Source: Enterovibrio gelatinilyticus (GTDB taxonomy: Bacteria; Pseudomonadota; Gammaproteobacteria; Enterobacterales; Vibrionaceae). Taken from it: DNA of 64,000 bases. Every line of letters starts with the position of its first letter. The first letter of the stretch is position 1. The notes beneath the pieces were generated by a model. The model was not told the DNA's origin, ran no database searches, and worked only from the letters and a program-made list of their open reading frames with translations. Below, piece after piece: positions 1 through 9,128 of the stretch. The translations under genes and the position numbers were made by a program. Where the stretch lies: NCBI RefSeq assembly GCF_028683095.1, contig NZ_JAJUBC010000014.1:1-64000 (forward strand), in the 5' to 3' direction.

Positions 1-1
1 C

Positions 2-3000
2 AACGACCTTCCTCAGATATTGTCAATTTCAAGCCCGACAGTGACCGAAGGGGAGGCTGCTAAGTTTACGGTGACGCTGACCAACCCAAGCACGACGGCA
101 ACGTCAGTCTCCATGAGCCTGGCCAGCGGCAGCGCTGATAAGAATGTCGACTTTACGGGCACGACGGTCATGGTAAATGGCAAGCTCACACCTGTGAACG
201 CCGACGGATCCTTTGTCGTTACCGTGCCAGCTAATTCAGTCAGTTTTGACATAACCATCAACACCCTAGATAACAAGGATGCTAATAACAATTCGATTGT
301 GGAAGGCAAAGAAGACTTCACTTTGTCTGGTAAAACCGACAATCAAACCGATCCAGTAGTGGGGAAAGGAACCATTCTCGATAACGATGATTTGTTAGTT
401 AAAAACAACGCTGCCAAAATTGGAGACGCTGAGATTGACGCCAACAATCCAGAAGCGACAGGCAAACTCCAGTTGAATGTAAAAGACGCGAGTGAGTTCG
501 ATGCTAAGTTTGTCAATATCGACGATCTCCCAGTGATCACCTCTGGCGGTGAAAAAGTTGAGTGGTCAGTAAGTTCTGATGGCAAAACGCTAACTGCAAC
601 TACCGAAGGCGGTGCGCCAGTTCTTGAAGTGGTGCTGACTAACGGTACTAAGAGTACTAATGGCACATCTGATTCTGAAAAGCCGACATTTACCGTCAAT
701 CAAATGTTGCCAATCGACCACGCAGAGCCTCAAAATCCGAATTCAGCAGATGAAAATACCCTCTTGATTAATCCCGAGGTTGAGTTTACGGGTTCTGGTT
801 CAACTGCGGGGGTCGTAGACAAGGGGACGATTAACATCTCGGTGAAAGACGATATACCTACCGCATCGAAGGTTGAGCATAATGTCACTGTCACTTCGTC
901 GCAGACCGACACTAATATCCAGTTTATCCTCGATAAATCAGGCTCTATGGATACCGAGATGGATGATGGTCAAACTCGTCTCGAAGCAATGCAGAAAGCC
1001 GTTGAAGCTTTGATTGAGCAATACGATGTCTACGGAAACGTAAAAGTTCAAATCATTGTATTTGATAAACATGATGATGTGTTGGATGCGCAAGGTACTG
1101 TGTGGATGGATCCAGCAGCTGCACTAGCTCTGCTAGAAAGCATCAGCGAAGGTGGAAAAACTGATTTCTCTGGTGCGCTAGAAGAAGCCATGAGCAAAGG
1201 TGATGAAGCTTCGTGGGATGCAGATGGTAAATTGTCGTCTGGCAAGAATGTCTCTTACTTCTTCTCAGACGGTAATCCAAATGAAAACTCGTCTAACTTT
1301 GCCGACAAGGTTGAGGAATGGAAGCAGCACCTTACAAGCAAAAACATCAATGCCATTACGGTGAACATCAATAAAAATGGTTCAACCACTACCGAACTGG
1401 ATGATATTGCGTTCGATGGCACCAGCAACACAGATACAACAGCAAATAATTTAAGCGATATGGTAGATGGTATTCCTGTCGTGCCTGCATATAGCGTATC
1501 TGACATAGAAGGTGACTTGTTCGCGACTAATTCAGGCAATAAATATGGTGCAGATGAAGGGAAAGCTCTCGTTATTGCCTTTACTGGCGGAACATACACG
1601 TTTGACCTGACGGACCCATCGAAAAGCAGTGGTACCGGGCTTGATGGACAAAACGTCAAGTTAGTCGACGGTAAGTTGCATATCACCAACAGCTTTGGCG
1701 ACAAACTCATTATTTCCAGTGACGGTAAATACACGTTTGTTGCTGGGGAGCTTGGCGCTCAGTCAAGAGTATTTGCCGTCGATTTCACACTTGTTGATAA
1801 GGATGGCGACAGCGCTCTGTCTCAGCTCCAAATCAATGTCCCGAGTATGCCAAGAATATCTATAAACGATAGCAACGGAGACGCGATTGGTGATACGTCT
1901 GTGGTTGAAGGGTCACAAGAGAGTGGCGCTAATACAGTATCACTGACCCTCTCGGGAGATAGAGTCAATAAATTTACCGTTGGTGATGAAGCGTTTGATA
2001 TTCCAAGGAACGTAGACGAGCTTGTTGGAAGCACCTGGATAGATTCTGACTCAGGCCTTGCGTTTAAGATTAGCGCTGCCAGTGAAAATCTAAATGGTGT
2101 CATTTCAATTGAGTTAACGTTCAAATCCAAGTCGGCTGTCCAGCACAATAAGTCAGATAACGATGTCATTGTTATCCCTGTATCAGTGACGTCAGGAAGC
2201 GGAAAAAATGAAATCACATCAACGGATGCGTTGTTCGTAAACGTCGAAGACACTGCTCCGAGAGCTGTAGACGATACCCGAACAATTGATGAAGACTCCG
2301 CGGTTACAGGCAACGTTATTGTCGGTAGTAATCAAGGCACAGGACAAGATCACATCGGTTCTGACGACACTAGCATTACACGCATACGTGCGTATGTACA
2401 AAAAGGAAACAGCAGCAACTTTGGTTGGAAGTGGATTGATGTTCCTGATGATGGTTCCGACCTCACCATCCAGTCCAAGTATGGAACGCTCGTTATCGAT
2501 AAATTTGGTGACTTTACCTTTACACCAAATGAACGTGCTAACTCATTAAATGATGGTGAGATCAAGTCACCAGAGTTCACTTATGAGCTGGAAGACGCTG
2601 ATGGTGATACAAGCTCTGCCACACTGACAATCGACATCATCGGCGAAACCGATCGAACGAGTGTTAAAGGTTATGATGCTGACGATAACATCACTGTAAG
2701 AGATGAATGGGAAGACATACTTGCAACCTTAGGAGGATATGACGGCGTCCACTATACAGAGCAAGCCCTAGCGGATAATGGTTGGAATTTCCAAACAGAT
2801 CGTGCTCCAGGGGATACTGCTAACGCTGATGCGGATTATGACCCTCTCACAGGAGCAATACTCGACGGAGGGGCGGGTAATGACCAAATTACTGGTGGTA
2901 ACGGCAGTGACATCCTCATAGGAGGGTCAAACGGTCACGGTAGTTCGGGGGCTACGGGTCGTTATGATGGTGATGAGCTTACTGGGGATAAAGGCGACGA

Positions 3001-3385
3001 TATATTCCTTTGGCGTAAATCAGATATCAGTAACAGTGGTGCAGTTTCTGGTAACGATGCAGTGAGCGACTTGGTTACGGATTTCAGAACGACAACTGGC
3101 GAAAAGGATATTCTTGATATCTCCGATCTGCTCTCAAAAGACTCGGTAATCCAAATAACGTCTGAGAACAGTGGAAACGATACTGTCATAGCTATTGATA
3201 CGAATGGTGATGGCACTTTTGATCAGGAGATTATACTGCAATCATCTAGTTTCAATGACATGGATGACATCATTAAAAACGGAATGTTTGATGATAAAAC
3301 CACAGCGTTGATTAATAGCTCCGACACCGCAATCAATGGAGAGGGAACTACAACTATAGTCATCGACTTGGATTTAAATCCTTAA
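2..3385 (+). CDS. Giant RTX-type adhesin secreted by type I system, C-terminal part only
   Basis: The frame is open from base 2, so this is the 3' end of a larger gene; about 1127 residues are visible. Seen in order: a Calx-beta-like Ig-fold domain (about 20-390), a von Willebrand A domain with a DxSxS-type MIDAS (DKSGSM at 932-949; domain about 905-1470), T1SS-143-like and cadherin-like repeat domains (about 1500-2650), short glycine/aspartate RTX nonapeptides (about 2866-2925, e.g. GGAGNDQITGG), and a C-terminal secretion-signal region resembling the VC_A0849 subclass (about 2950-3385). Such proteins are exported to the surface by LapBCE-type machines and mediate biofilm attachment. The secretion genes follow directly, which supports this. 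The N-terminal retention module and any LapG cleavage site lie outside the window. The acidic composition and repeats are typical of Ca2+-stabilised adhesins. Substrate specificity cannot be inferred. Confidence 0.9.
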   Translation, partial: NDLPQILSISSPTVTEGEAAKFTVTLTNPSTTATSVSMSLASGSADKNVDFTGTTVMVNGKLTPVNADGSFVVTVPANSVSFDITINTLDNKDANNNSIVEGKEDFTLSGKTDNQTDPVVGKGTILDNDDLLVKNNAAKIGDAEIDANNPEATGKLQLNVKDASEFDAKFVNIDDLPVITSGGEKVEWSVSSDGKTLTATTEGGAPVLEVVLTNGTKSTNGTSDSEKPTFTVNQMLPIDHAEPQNPNSADENTLLINPEVEFTGSGSTAGVVDKGTINISVKDDIPTASKVEHNVTVTSSQTDTNIQFILDKSGSMDTEMDDGQTRLEAMQKAVEALIEQYDVYGNVKVQIIVFDKHDDVLDAQGTVWMDPAAALALLESISEGGKTDFSGALEEAMSKGDEASWDADGKLSSGKNVSYFFSDGNPNENSSNFADKVEEWKQHLTSKNINAITVNINKNGSTTTELDDIAFDGTSNTDTTANNLSDMVDGIPVVPAYSVSDIEGDLFATNSGNKYGADEGKALVIAFTGGTYTFDLTDPSKSSGTGLDGQNVKLVDGKLHITNSFGDKLIISSDGKYTFVAGELGAQSRVFAVDFTLVDKDGDSALSQLQINVPSMPRISINDSNGDAIGDTSVVEGSQESGANTVSLTLSGDRVNKFTVGDEAFDIPRNVDELVGSTWIDSDSGLAFKISAASENLNGVISIELTFKSKSAVQHNKSDNDVIVIPVSVTSGSGKNEITSTDALFVNVEDTAPRAVDDTRTIDEDSAVTGNVIVGSNQGTGQDHIGSDDTSITRIRAYVQKGNSSNFGWKWIDVPDDGSDLTIQSKYGTLVIDKFGDFTFTPNERANSLNDGEIKSPEFTYELEDADGDTSSATLTIDIIGETDRTSVKGYDADDNITVRDEWEDILATLGGYDGVHYTEQALADNGWNFQTDRAPGDTANADADYDPLTGAILDGGAGNDQITGGNGSDILIGGSNGHGSSGATGRYDGDELTGDKGDDIFLWRKSDISNSGAVSGNDAVSDLVTDFRTTTGEKDILDISDLLSKDSVIQITSENSGNDTVIAIDTNGDGTFDQEIILQSSSFNDMDDIIKNGMFDDKTTALINSSDTAINGEGTTTIVIDLDLNP

Positions 3386-3395
3386 ACACAACCCT

Positions 3396-3427
3396 ACGGG
3401 CCCAGCCTTCGCTAGGCCCGTTTTTTG
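3396..3427 (+). terminator. Rho-independent terminator after the adhesin gene
   Basis: A 7-bp GC-rich stem (ACGGGCC / GGCCCGT) with a 12-nt loop is followed by a T6 run. It begins 11 bases after the adhesin stop and would separate the adhesin transcript from the transporter genes. Confidence 0.8.
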
Positions 3428-3476
3428 CTTTTAATTTTTGCACGTTTACTTTTTGACTATTTATAGAGAGAACTAG

Positions 3477-5657
3477 GTGACAGAAGCAGCTATCGCTGAA
3501 CGCAAACCGTCGCAGTGGCGCATTTCAGCGTCAACACAGGCGGTTGACGACCCGTTGTTAGATTGCTTGGTCTTACTGACCGAGCACTATGGTTCACCGT
3601 GCTCTGGCGATGCCTTAACGGCAGGTTTACCCATGACAGATGCGTTGCTAACGGCGGATCTATTTCCGCAGGCGGCGGCACGTGCGGGGTTAACTGCTAA
3701 GCTTTCGCGGCGCCAGTTAAAGGCGCTACCGAAACTTTTGTTACCCTGCATACTTCTTTTGACTGACAAAAGATCCTGTATCCTTCGTGAGATTAACGAA
3801 GATACAGGCATGGCTCTTATCCAAACCTCCGAGAACGGAGGCGAAGATGAAATTTCTTTAGCAGAGCTTGAGTCCATGTATGTGGGCTATGCCTTTTTGG
3901 TTAAACGCCAATACCGCGGTGATTCCAGTGTCGATCTGCACCTGCACGACTCTAAAATCCATTGGTTCTGGCAAACAGTCAAAGACGCCTCGCCGATTTA
4001 TAGGGATGCCTTAATTGCTTCCGTTTTAGTCAATCTATTTGCTTTGGTGTCACCGCTGTTTGTCATGAACGTGTATGACAAGGTTGTGCCTAACCTCGCC
4101 TTCGAATCCCTGTGGGTGTTAGCGTCAGGTGCGCTTATCGCCTTTGCTTTCGATTTTCTGATGAAGAAAATGCGATCATATCTCATTGATATAGCAGGTA
4201 AGAAAGTTGACATTATTGTGTCATCGCGCTTGTTCGCTAGATTGATGGGTATTCCACTTGAGAAGCGCGCAAAAAGTGTTGGCGGCATGGCAAAGCAGCT
4301 CGGAGAGTTCGACGGCATTCGTGACATGCTAACGTCCGCAACCATTACCACCTTGGTCGATTTACCATTTGCCGTATTCTTCTTGTTTGTGATTTACCTG
4401 TTCGCGGGTGACTTGGCCGTTGTCCCCGTTGTCGCAGGCATACTCATTTTGGGCTATGCGTTATTTGTACAACCACGCCTTAAGGCTGCCATTGAGGAGT
4501 CCAACAAATATGCCAGCCAAAAGCATGGTCATTTGATTGAGAGCCTCTCTGCGCTAGAAGGGATCAAAGCCAATGTCGCGGAAGGCATTGTTCAGAAAAG
4601 CTGGCAACAGATGACGGCGCATACCGCCAACTGGAACCTCAAAGTTAAACAAATCACCAACTCAGTCTCTTACTTCGCCGCTTTCATCGTGCAAGTAACT
4701 TCAGTAGCGGTTGTTGTCATGGGGGTTTACCGAGTTGCCGATGCGCAAATCAGCATGGGCGGGATCATTGCAGCAGTCATGCTTTCGAGCCGTGCGGTAT
4801 CTCCTATGGCACAGTTGGCTGGATTAATGAGTCGCTGGAATCAGACACAGTCAGGCATGCGCCAGCTCAACGCTATGATGGAACAAGAGGATGAATTTGC
4901 TGACAAAGGGCACCTGATTAGCCGCAAGCGCCTAAAAGGTGATATCTATGCCGACAACATTGGTTTTAGCTACCCTGAATCGGAAAAGCCGACACTTCAC
5001 CCCACAAATTTCACGATAAAAGCCGGTGAAAAAATTGCCATTCTGGGCAAAAACGGAACAGGGAAAAGCACGCTGATCCGAATGCTCGCAGGGCTATACC
5101 AACCTAGTGCTGGCAGTCTGCGTTTTGACGGAATCGAGGCCAAACAAATACATCCAGCAGATCTGCGCCGCAATGTGGGTTATTTGGCGCAGGATGTAAC
5201 GCTTTTTCACGGTACTATTCGTGAAAATATTATGTTTGGCACTCGCCAAGTGACCGAGCATCAACTAATTCGCGCAACACAACTTTCTGGTGTTGGGATT
5301 TTCACTTCTCAAGATAGCGAAGGTTTAGACAAGCAAGTTGGCGAACGGGGGGAAACACTGTCTCGTGGTCAGCGACAATCGGTCGCTTTGGCTCGCGCCC
5401 TATTGAACGATCCTCCGTTGCTGATCATGGACGAACCAACAGCTAGCTTAGATGCCCACGCAGAAAATCAATTTATTCATTCCATGAAGTTTGCAGCCAA
5501 AGATCGCACCTTGGTGATGATCACTCACAAAATGGCGTTACTCCAACTCGTTGACCGCGTCATTGTGATGGATAAAGGCCGTGTCGTCATGGATGGACCA
5601 AGAGACAAAGTTCTAGAGCGTTTAAACAGTGGTAACGCCGGAGGACAGAATGACTAA
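3477..5657 (+). CDS. lapB: Type I secretion permease/ATPase, LapB type
   Basis: Inner-membrane ABC exporter of 726 residues that powers secretion of the adjacent adhesin. Visible parts: an N-terminal C39-like domain (about residues 18-140), a six-helix membrane domain (about 165-440), and a nucleotide-binding domain with Walker A GKNGTGKST (about 523-531), signature LSRGQ (about 628), Walker B LLIMDEP (about 647) and H-loop ITHK (about 682). In the C39-like domain, the position of the peptidase nucleophile cysteine appears to be Pro in DDPLLDCLVLL, so it is probably a non-cleaving substrate-docking domain as in HlyB and LapB (alignment by eye). The start is GTG at 3477. The 3' end overlaps the next gene by 8 bp, indicating one operon with the membrane fusion protein. 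Confidence 0.93.
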   Translation: MTEAAIAERKPSQWRISASTQAVDDPLLDCLVLLTEHYGSPCSGDALTAGLPMTDALLTADLFPQAAARAGLTAKLSRRQLKALPKLLLPCILLLTDKRSCILREINEDTGMALIQTSENGGEDEISLAELESMYVGYAFLVKRQYRGDSSVDLHLHDSKIHWFWQTVKDASPIYRDALIASVLVNLFALVSPLFVMNVYDKVVPNLAFESLWVLASGALIAFAFDFLMKKMRSYLIDIAGKKVDIIVSSRLFARLMGIPLEKRAKSVGGMAKQLGEFDGIRDMLTSATITTLVDLPFAVFFLFVIYLFAGDLAVVPVVAGILILGYALFVQPRLKAAIEESNKYASQKHGHLIESLSALEGIKANVAEGIVQKSWQQMTAHTANWNLKVKQITNSVSYFAAFIVQVTSVAVVVMGVYRVADAQISMGGIIAAVMLSSRAVSPMAQLAGLMSRWNQTQSGMRQLNAMMEQEDEFADKGHLISRKRLKGDIYADNIGFSYPESEKPTLHPTNFTIKAGEKIAILGKNGTGKSTLIRMLAGLYQPSAGSLRFDGIEAKQIHPADLRRNVGYLAQDVTLFHGTIRENIMFGTRQVTEHQLIRATQLSGVGIFTSQDSEGLDKQVGERGETLSRGQRQSVALARALLNDPPLLIMDEPTASLDAHAENQFIHSMKFAAKDRTLVMITHKMALLQLVDRVIVMDKGRVVMDGPRDKVLERLNSGNAGGQND

Positions 5658-7032
5658 CACGTTAAAGCGCCATGATCTTGAAATGACGGACGATGTGTAT
5701 GGCGCAATGCTTACTGATGCCCCGCTGCGCTATCGCATCGTTATCTGGGGAGTGTTTGCATTTTTTGCTGTGATGTTGGCGTGGGCGAGTTTTGCAGCAC
5801 TAGATCGCATGACCCGAGGAGAAGGAAAGGTTATTCCCTCTTCTCAAGTTCAGCTCATCCAAAGCCTAGATGGCGGTATTCTTCAAGCTATGTACGTGCA
5901 AGAAGGCCAGCTTGTTCAGCAAGGTGAGCCACTTGCGCGCATTGATGACACTCGCTTTCGCTCCGACTTGGCGCAGCAAGAAGAAGAAGTGTCTAGTCTT
6001 CGCGCCAATATCATTCGTATGCAAGCAGAACTCGGCAGTATCACGCTAAAACCGACGGCACCTAACTGGAGGGAGCAGATTCAGATCGTCATATCCCCTC
6101 TAGAATTTCCGGTCGCTTTGGCGAGCGAAGAGCCCGATTTGATTGCGGGACAGCGTCAGGAGTATGAAGGTCGCTTACTCGACTTGAAAAACCGTCTAGA
6201 GATACTGGCTCGTCAAATTCAGCAAAAACAGCAAGAACGACAAGAAATCGATTCAAAACTTCGAACACTGTCAGACAGTTATGGACTGATCAGCCGCGAG
6301 TTGAAAATAACCGTCCCTCTAGCCAAAAAAGGCATCGTATCAGCTATCGATTTACTCAAGCTTGAACGCCAAGTTAATGACCTTAAAGGTGAGCTTGAGT
6401 CATTGCGTTTGATGCAACCAAAAATTAAATCCACCGTCGATGAAGCGATTTTAAAACGTCGAGAGGCTGTGCTGTCTTTTAACAACGAGACTCGCTCAAA
6501 AATGGGTGAACTCGAATCGCGCCTATCTCGATTAACGCAGGCGCAAGTAGGCTCACAAGACAAAGTCGACAAGGCGGTCATTACCGCTCCAGTGACTGGT
6601 ACCATTAAGACGATTCATATCAATACATTAGGCGGCGTGGTTCAACCTGGTATTGATTTGATCGAGATCGTTCCCGCGGAAGATAAATTGCTTATCGAGG
6701 CAAAGATTGCCCCCAAAGATATTGCCTTCCTGCATTCGGGGCTTCCTGCTGTTGTCAAAGTCACAGCATACGATTTCACCCGATATGGCGGGCTGAACGG
6801 CACGCTTGAACATATCAGTGCTGATACGACTCAGGACGAAGAAGGAAACAGTTTCTATTTGGTTAGGATCCGAACAGAAAAATCCAGCTTAGAAAAAAAG
6901 GATGGCGGTGAATTGCCCATTATCCCAGGAATGTTGACATCCGTGGACATCATCACAGGGAAGCGGACAGTTCTGGAGTACTTGCTCAATCCCATTTTAA
7001 GGGCAAAAGAATCGGCGCTAAGAGAGCGCTAA
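5650..7032 (+). CDS. lapC: Type I secretion membrane fusion protein, HlyD/LapC family
   Basis: Periplasmic adaptor of 460 residues linking the ABC transporter to the outer-membrane channel. A short cytoplasmic tail is followed by one membrane helix (about residues 29-50), a split lipoyl/barrel-sandwich domain beginning near GGILQAMYV, a long alpha-helical hairpin (about 100-300) and a C-terminal beta domain. These features and the length fit HlyD-family proteins. I chose ATG at 5650, preceded by GGAGGA, rather than GTG at 5629, which lies further inside lapB. The 8-bp overlap with lapB suggests translational coupling. The TolC-like gene starts 20 bp downstream with its own AAGGAGAG site. Confidence 0.93.
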   Translation: MTNTLKRHDLEMTDDVYGAMLTDAPLRYRIVIWGVFAFFAVMLAWASFAALDRMTRGEGKVIPSSQVQLIQSLDGGILQAMYVQEGQLVQQGEPLARIDDTRFRSDLAQQEEEVSSLRANIIRMQAELGSITLKPTAPNWREQIQIVISPLEFPVALASEEPDLIAGQRQEYEGRLLDLKNRLEILARQIQQKQQERQEIDSKLRTLSDSYGLISRELKITVPLAKKGIVSAIDLLKLERQVNDLKGELESLRLMQPKIKSTVDEAILKRREAVLSFNNETRSKMGELESRLSRLTQAQVGSQDKVDKAVITAPVTGTIKTIHINTLGGVVQPGIDLIEIVPAEDKLLIEAKIAPKDIAFLHSGLPAVVKVTAYDFTRYGGLNGTLEHISADTTQDEEGNSFYLVRIRTEKSSLEKKDGGELPIIPGMLTSVDIITGKRTVLEYLLNPILRAKESALRER

Positions 7033-7052
7033 TAATAATCAAGGAGAGAGAC

Positions 7053-8456
7053 ATGAAAAACAGTGTTAGCCGAACGCTTAAAAAAAGCGTGGCAGCATTG
7101 GCAGTGGCTGCCGTATTGCTACCAACGTCAGTTGCTGCTCAATCACTCGAACAGGCAGTGGCTACAGCATTGGACACCCATCCTCAAATTCGTCAAGCAT
7201 TCAACCGCTTCAAGGTGCGTGAAGAGCAGGTGAACCAAGCTTTTGCTGGCTACTACCCAACGATTGATTTCGATGCAGGGATAGGACGTGAATGGACAGA
7301 AAGTCCATCAACCCGTCGAGATGCACTGAACTACAATGTTGACGACACGAAAGAGCTGACACGTCGCGAGATTGGTGTATCACTTCGCCAGGTCATATTT
7401 AGTGGCTTTCAAACCACCAACGAAGTAGAACGCAGCGAATATGAAGCCAGTGCCGAACAGTGGGCGCTATTTGCTTCTGCAGAAGATGTGGCACTGGAAG
7501 TCTCACGTGCCTACTTGGAGTTTTTGCGCGCTACCCAAATCGTAGTACTTGCCGAACGTAACCTAGAAAGCCATCAGATTATTTTTGACCAGGTAAAACA
7601 AAAAACTGACTCTGGTTTGGGTTCTACCGCGGATCTCTCTCAGGTAACAGGCCGTCTTGCTCGTGCCCATTCCAACCTGATTTCATCAAAAAATAACCTT
7701 TCTGATGCCACTATCACTTACAAAAAGCTGGTCAGCATCGCTCCGTCAGATACACGTCTTCCCGTTCCCGATGCAGTCATGTTGCCAACTAGCCTAGAGC
7801 AAGCAATTGATATGTCTACGATCGAGCATCCAACGTTGAAATCAGCGGGTAGCGATATCAATGCCGCCAACGCACAGCGTGAATCTGCCAAGGGTAACTA
7901 CTACCCACAGGTGACGTTTGATTTATCTGCCGGTTGGGATGACAACCTTGATGGCACTGACGGTACAAGCCCGATTGGTGCAGATGTCGGCGGCAACAGT
8001 GATGAAGTACTCGCGATGGTACGTGTCAGCTATAACCTGTTCTCAGGTGGCGCAGATAGAGCAAGAGAGCGTGAAGCCGCTTACAGCATTAACGAATCCA
8101 AAGCGATTCAGCAAGAAGCGTATCGTGATGTTGTAGAAGGCACGACATTGGCTTGGAATGCTCGCGATTTCCTTAGCCAACAAATGACGTATCTTCGCCA
8201 GCATGTGGAATCCGCCATTGAAACGCGCAACGCCTATGAAGACCAGTTCAAACTCGGTCAACGTACATTGATCGACGTACTTGATTCTGAAAATGAGCTT
8301 TTCCAAGCCCGCCGTGAATACCTCACTGCAGAATATGATGACTTAATTGCACAATACCGATTGCTAAACGCAACAGGTCAACTGCTCGACTCACTACGCA
8401 TAACAACGCCAGAGGTATGGCTCGGTGAAGACGCTTACAAAGGAGGCGTTCAATAA
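7053..8456 (+). CDS. TolC-family outer membrane channel for type I secretion
   Basis: A 467-residue outer-membrane efflux protein that would complete the LapBC secretion channel (LapE/AggA role). There is a Sec signal peptide with a basic start, a hydrophobic Ala/Val core and a probable cleavage after SVAA (about residue 29). The rest has the duplicated TolC pattern of long amphipathic helices with beta segments, with phrases such as VALEVSRAYLEFLRA and YEDQFKLGQRTLIDVLDSE. The start ATG is preceded by AAGGAGAG. The stop overlaps the next start in TAATG. A general TolC is usually encoded elsewhere; this copy looks dedicated to the adhesin system by position. Confidence 0.92.
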   Translation: MKNSVSRTLKKSVAALAVAAVLLPTSVAAQSLEQAVATALDTHPQIRQAFNRFKVREEQVNQAFAGYYPTIDFDAGIGREWTESPSTRRDALNYNVDDTKELTRREIGVSLRQVIFSGFQTTNEVERSEYEASAEQWALFASAEDVALEVSRAYLEFLRATQIVVLAERNLESHQIIFDQVKQKTDSGLGSTADLSQVTGRLARAHSNLISSKNNLSDATITYKKLVSIAPSDTRLPVPDAVMLPTSLEQAIDMSTIEHPTLKSAGSDINAANAQRESAKGNYYPQVTFDLSAGWDDNLDGTDGTSPIGADVGGNSDEVLAMVRVSYNLFSGGADRAREREAAYSINESKAIQQEAYRDVVEGTTLAWNARDFLSQQMTYLRQHVESAIETRNAYEDQFKLGQRTLIDVLDSENELFQARREYLTAEYDDLIAQYRLLNATGQLLDSLRITTPEVWLGEDAYKGGVQ

Positions 8457-9049
8457 TGAATAAGCTCATTCTCTTAATTCCAGCCCTATTCTTGGCTGGC
8501 TGTGCCAACCAAGAGATTGTCACGATGCAAGACACTTCATCACAAGTGAATGATTTGCGCGATCTTGACTACGATGGCGTTATCAAAGCACGTGAACTGT
8601 GCGATGAAACTCTCAATGGAGCATCAGTCAATAACGACGGCTGTCCAAAAGACAAAACCATCAAACAGAGCTTTCGCCTCGACGTGAAGTTTGCCAATGA
8701 CTCATCAAAACTCTTGCCGAGTAACTATGCGAAGCTCGAGCAGCTCGCTGCGTTTTTGGAAGAGCAAGATGGTGCAGTTGTGACTATTGAAGGCCACGCA
8801 AGTAAGGTCGGTAACCCTGCATACAACTTAGCATTATCACAACGCCGTGCTGATGCTGTGGCGAATGCGTTGGTTGAAGATTTCGACATTCCGGTATCAC
8901 GTGTTGAAGCTATCGGTTACGGCGATGCTGAACCACTCATCGATGAAGACTCTGAGCTTGCTCATGAGACCAACCGTCGAGTTATGGCATCGTTATCGGG
9001 CGAATACAGCACCACGGACATGAGATGGACCATCTTTACGTCTGAATAG
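8456..9049 (+). CDS. OmpA-family lipoprotein linked to adhesin secretion
   Basis: A 197-residue lipoprotein with signal peptide and lipobox LAGC (Cys16). The mature protein has a short Asp-rich thrombospondin type 3-like segment (DYDGVIKARELC ... NNDGCP) and a C-terminal OmpA-like peptidoglycan-binding domain (about residues 75-185, including VVTIEGHASKVGNPAYN and LSQRRADAVANAL). It probably anchors at the outer membrane and contacts peptidoglycan. It is translationally coupled to the TolC gene by a TAATG junction. An OmpA-like gene at this place is known in the Shewanella bpfA locus, where it precedes the LapG-type protease gene. Here the next gene is lapD. Confidence 0.88.
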   Translation: MNKLILLIPALFLAGCANQEIVTMQDTSSQVNDLRDLDYDGVIKARELCDETLNGASVNNDGCPKDKTIKQSFRLDVKFANDSSKLLPSNYAKLEQLAAFLEEQDGAVVTIEGHASKVGNPAYNLALSQRRADAVANALVEDFDIPVSRVEAIGYGDAEPLIDEDSELAHETNRRVMASLSGEYSTTDMRWTIFTSE

Positions 9050-9071
9050 CCCTGATATCTAACTAAAAGCA

Positions 9072-9099
9072 AGGGCTGACACATGAAGGTGTCAGCCCT
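9072..9099 (+). terminator. Strong hairpin between OmpA-lipoprotein gene and lapD
   Basis: A perfect 11-bp stem (AGGGCTGACAC / GTGTCAGCCCT) with a 6-nt loop. It is followed by GTTGTGTTC rather than a clean T run, so it may be a partial terminator or attenuator limiting lapD expression, or an mRNA stabiliser. Confidence 0.6.
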
Positions 9100-9128
9100 G
9101 TTGTGTTCTGCGCCACCACGAGTTTTCT

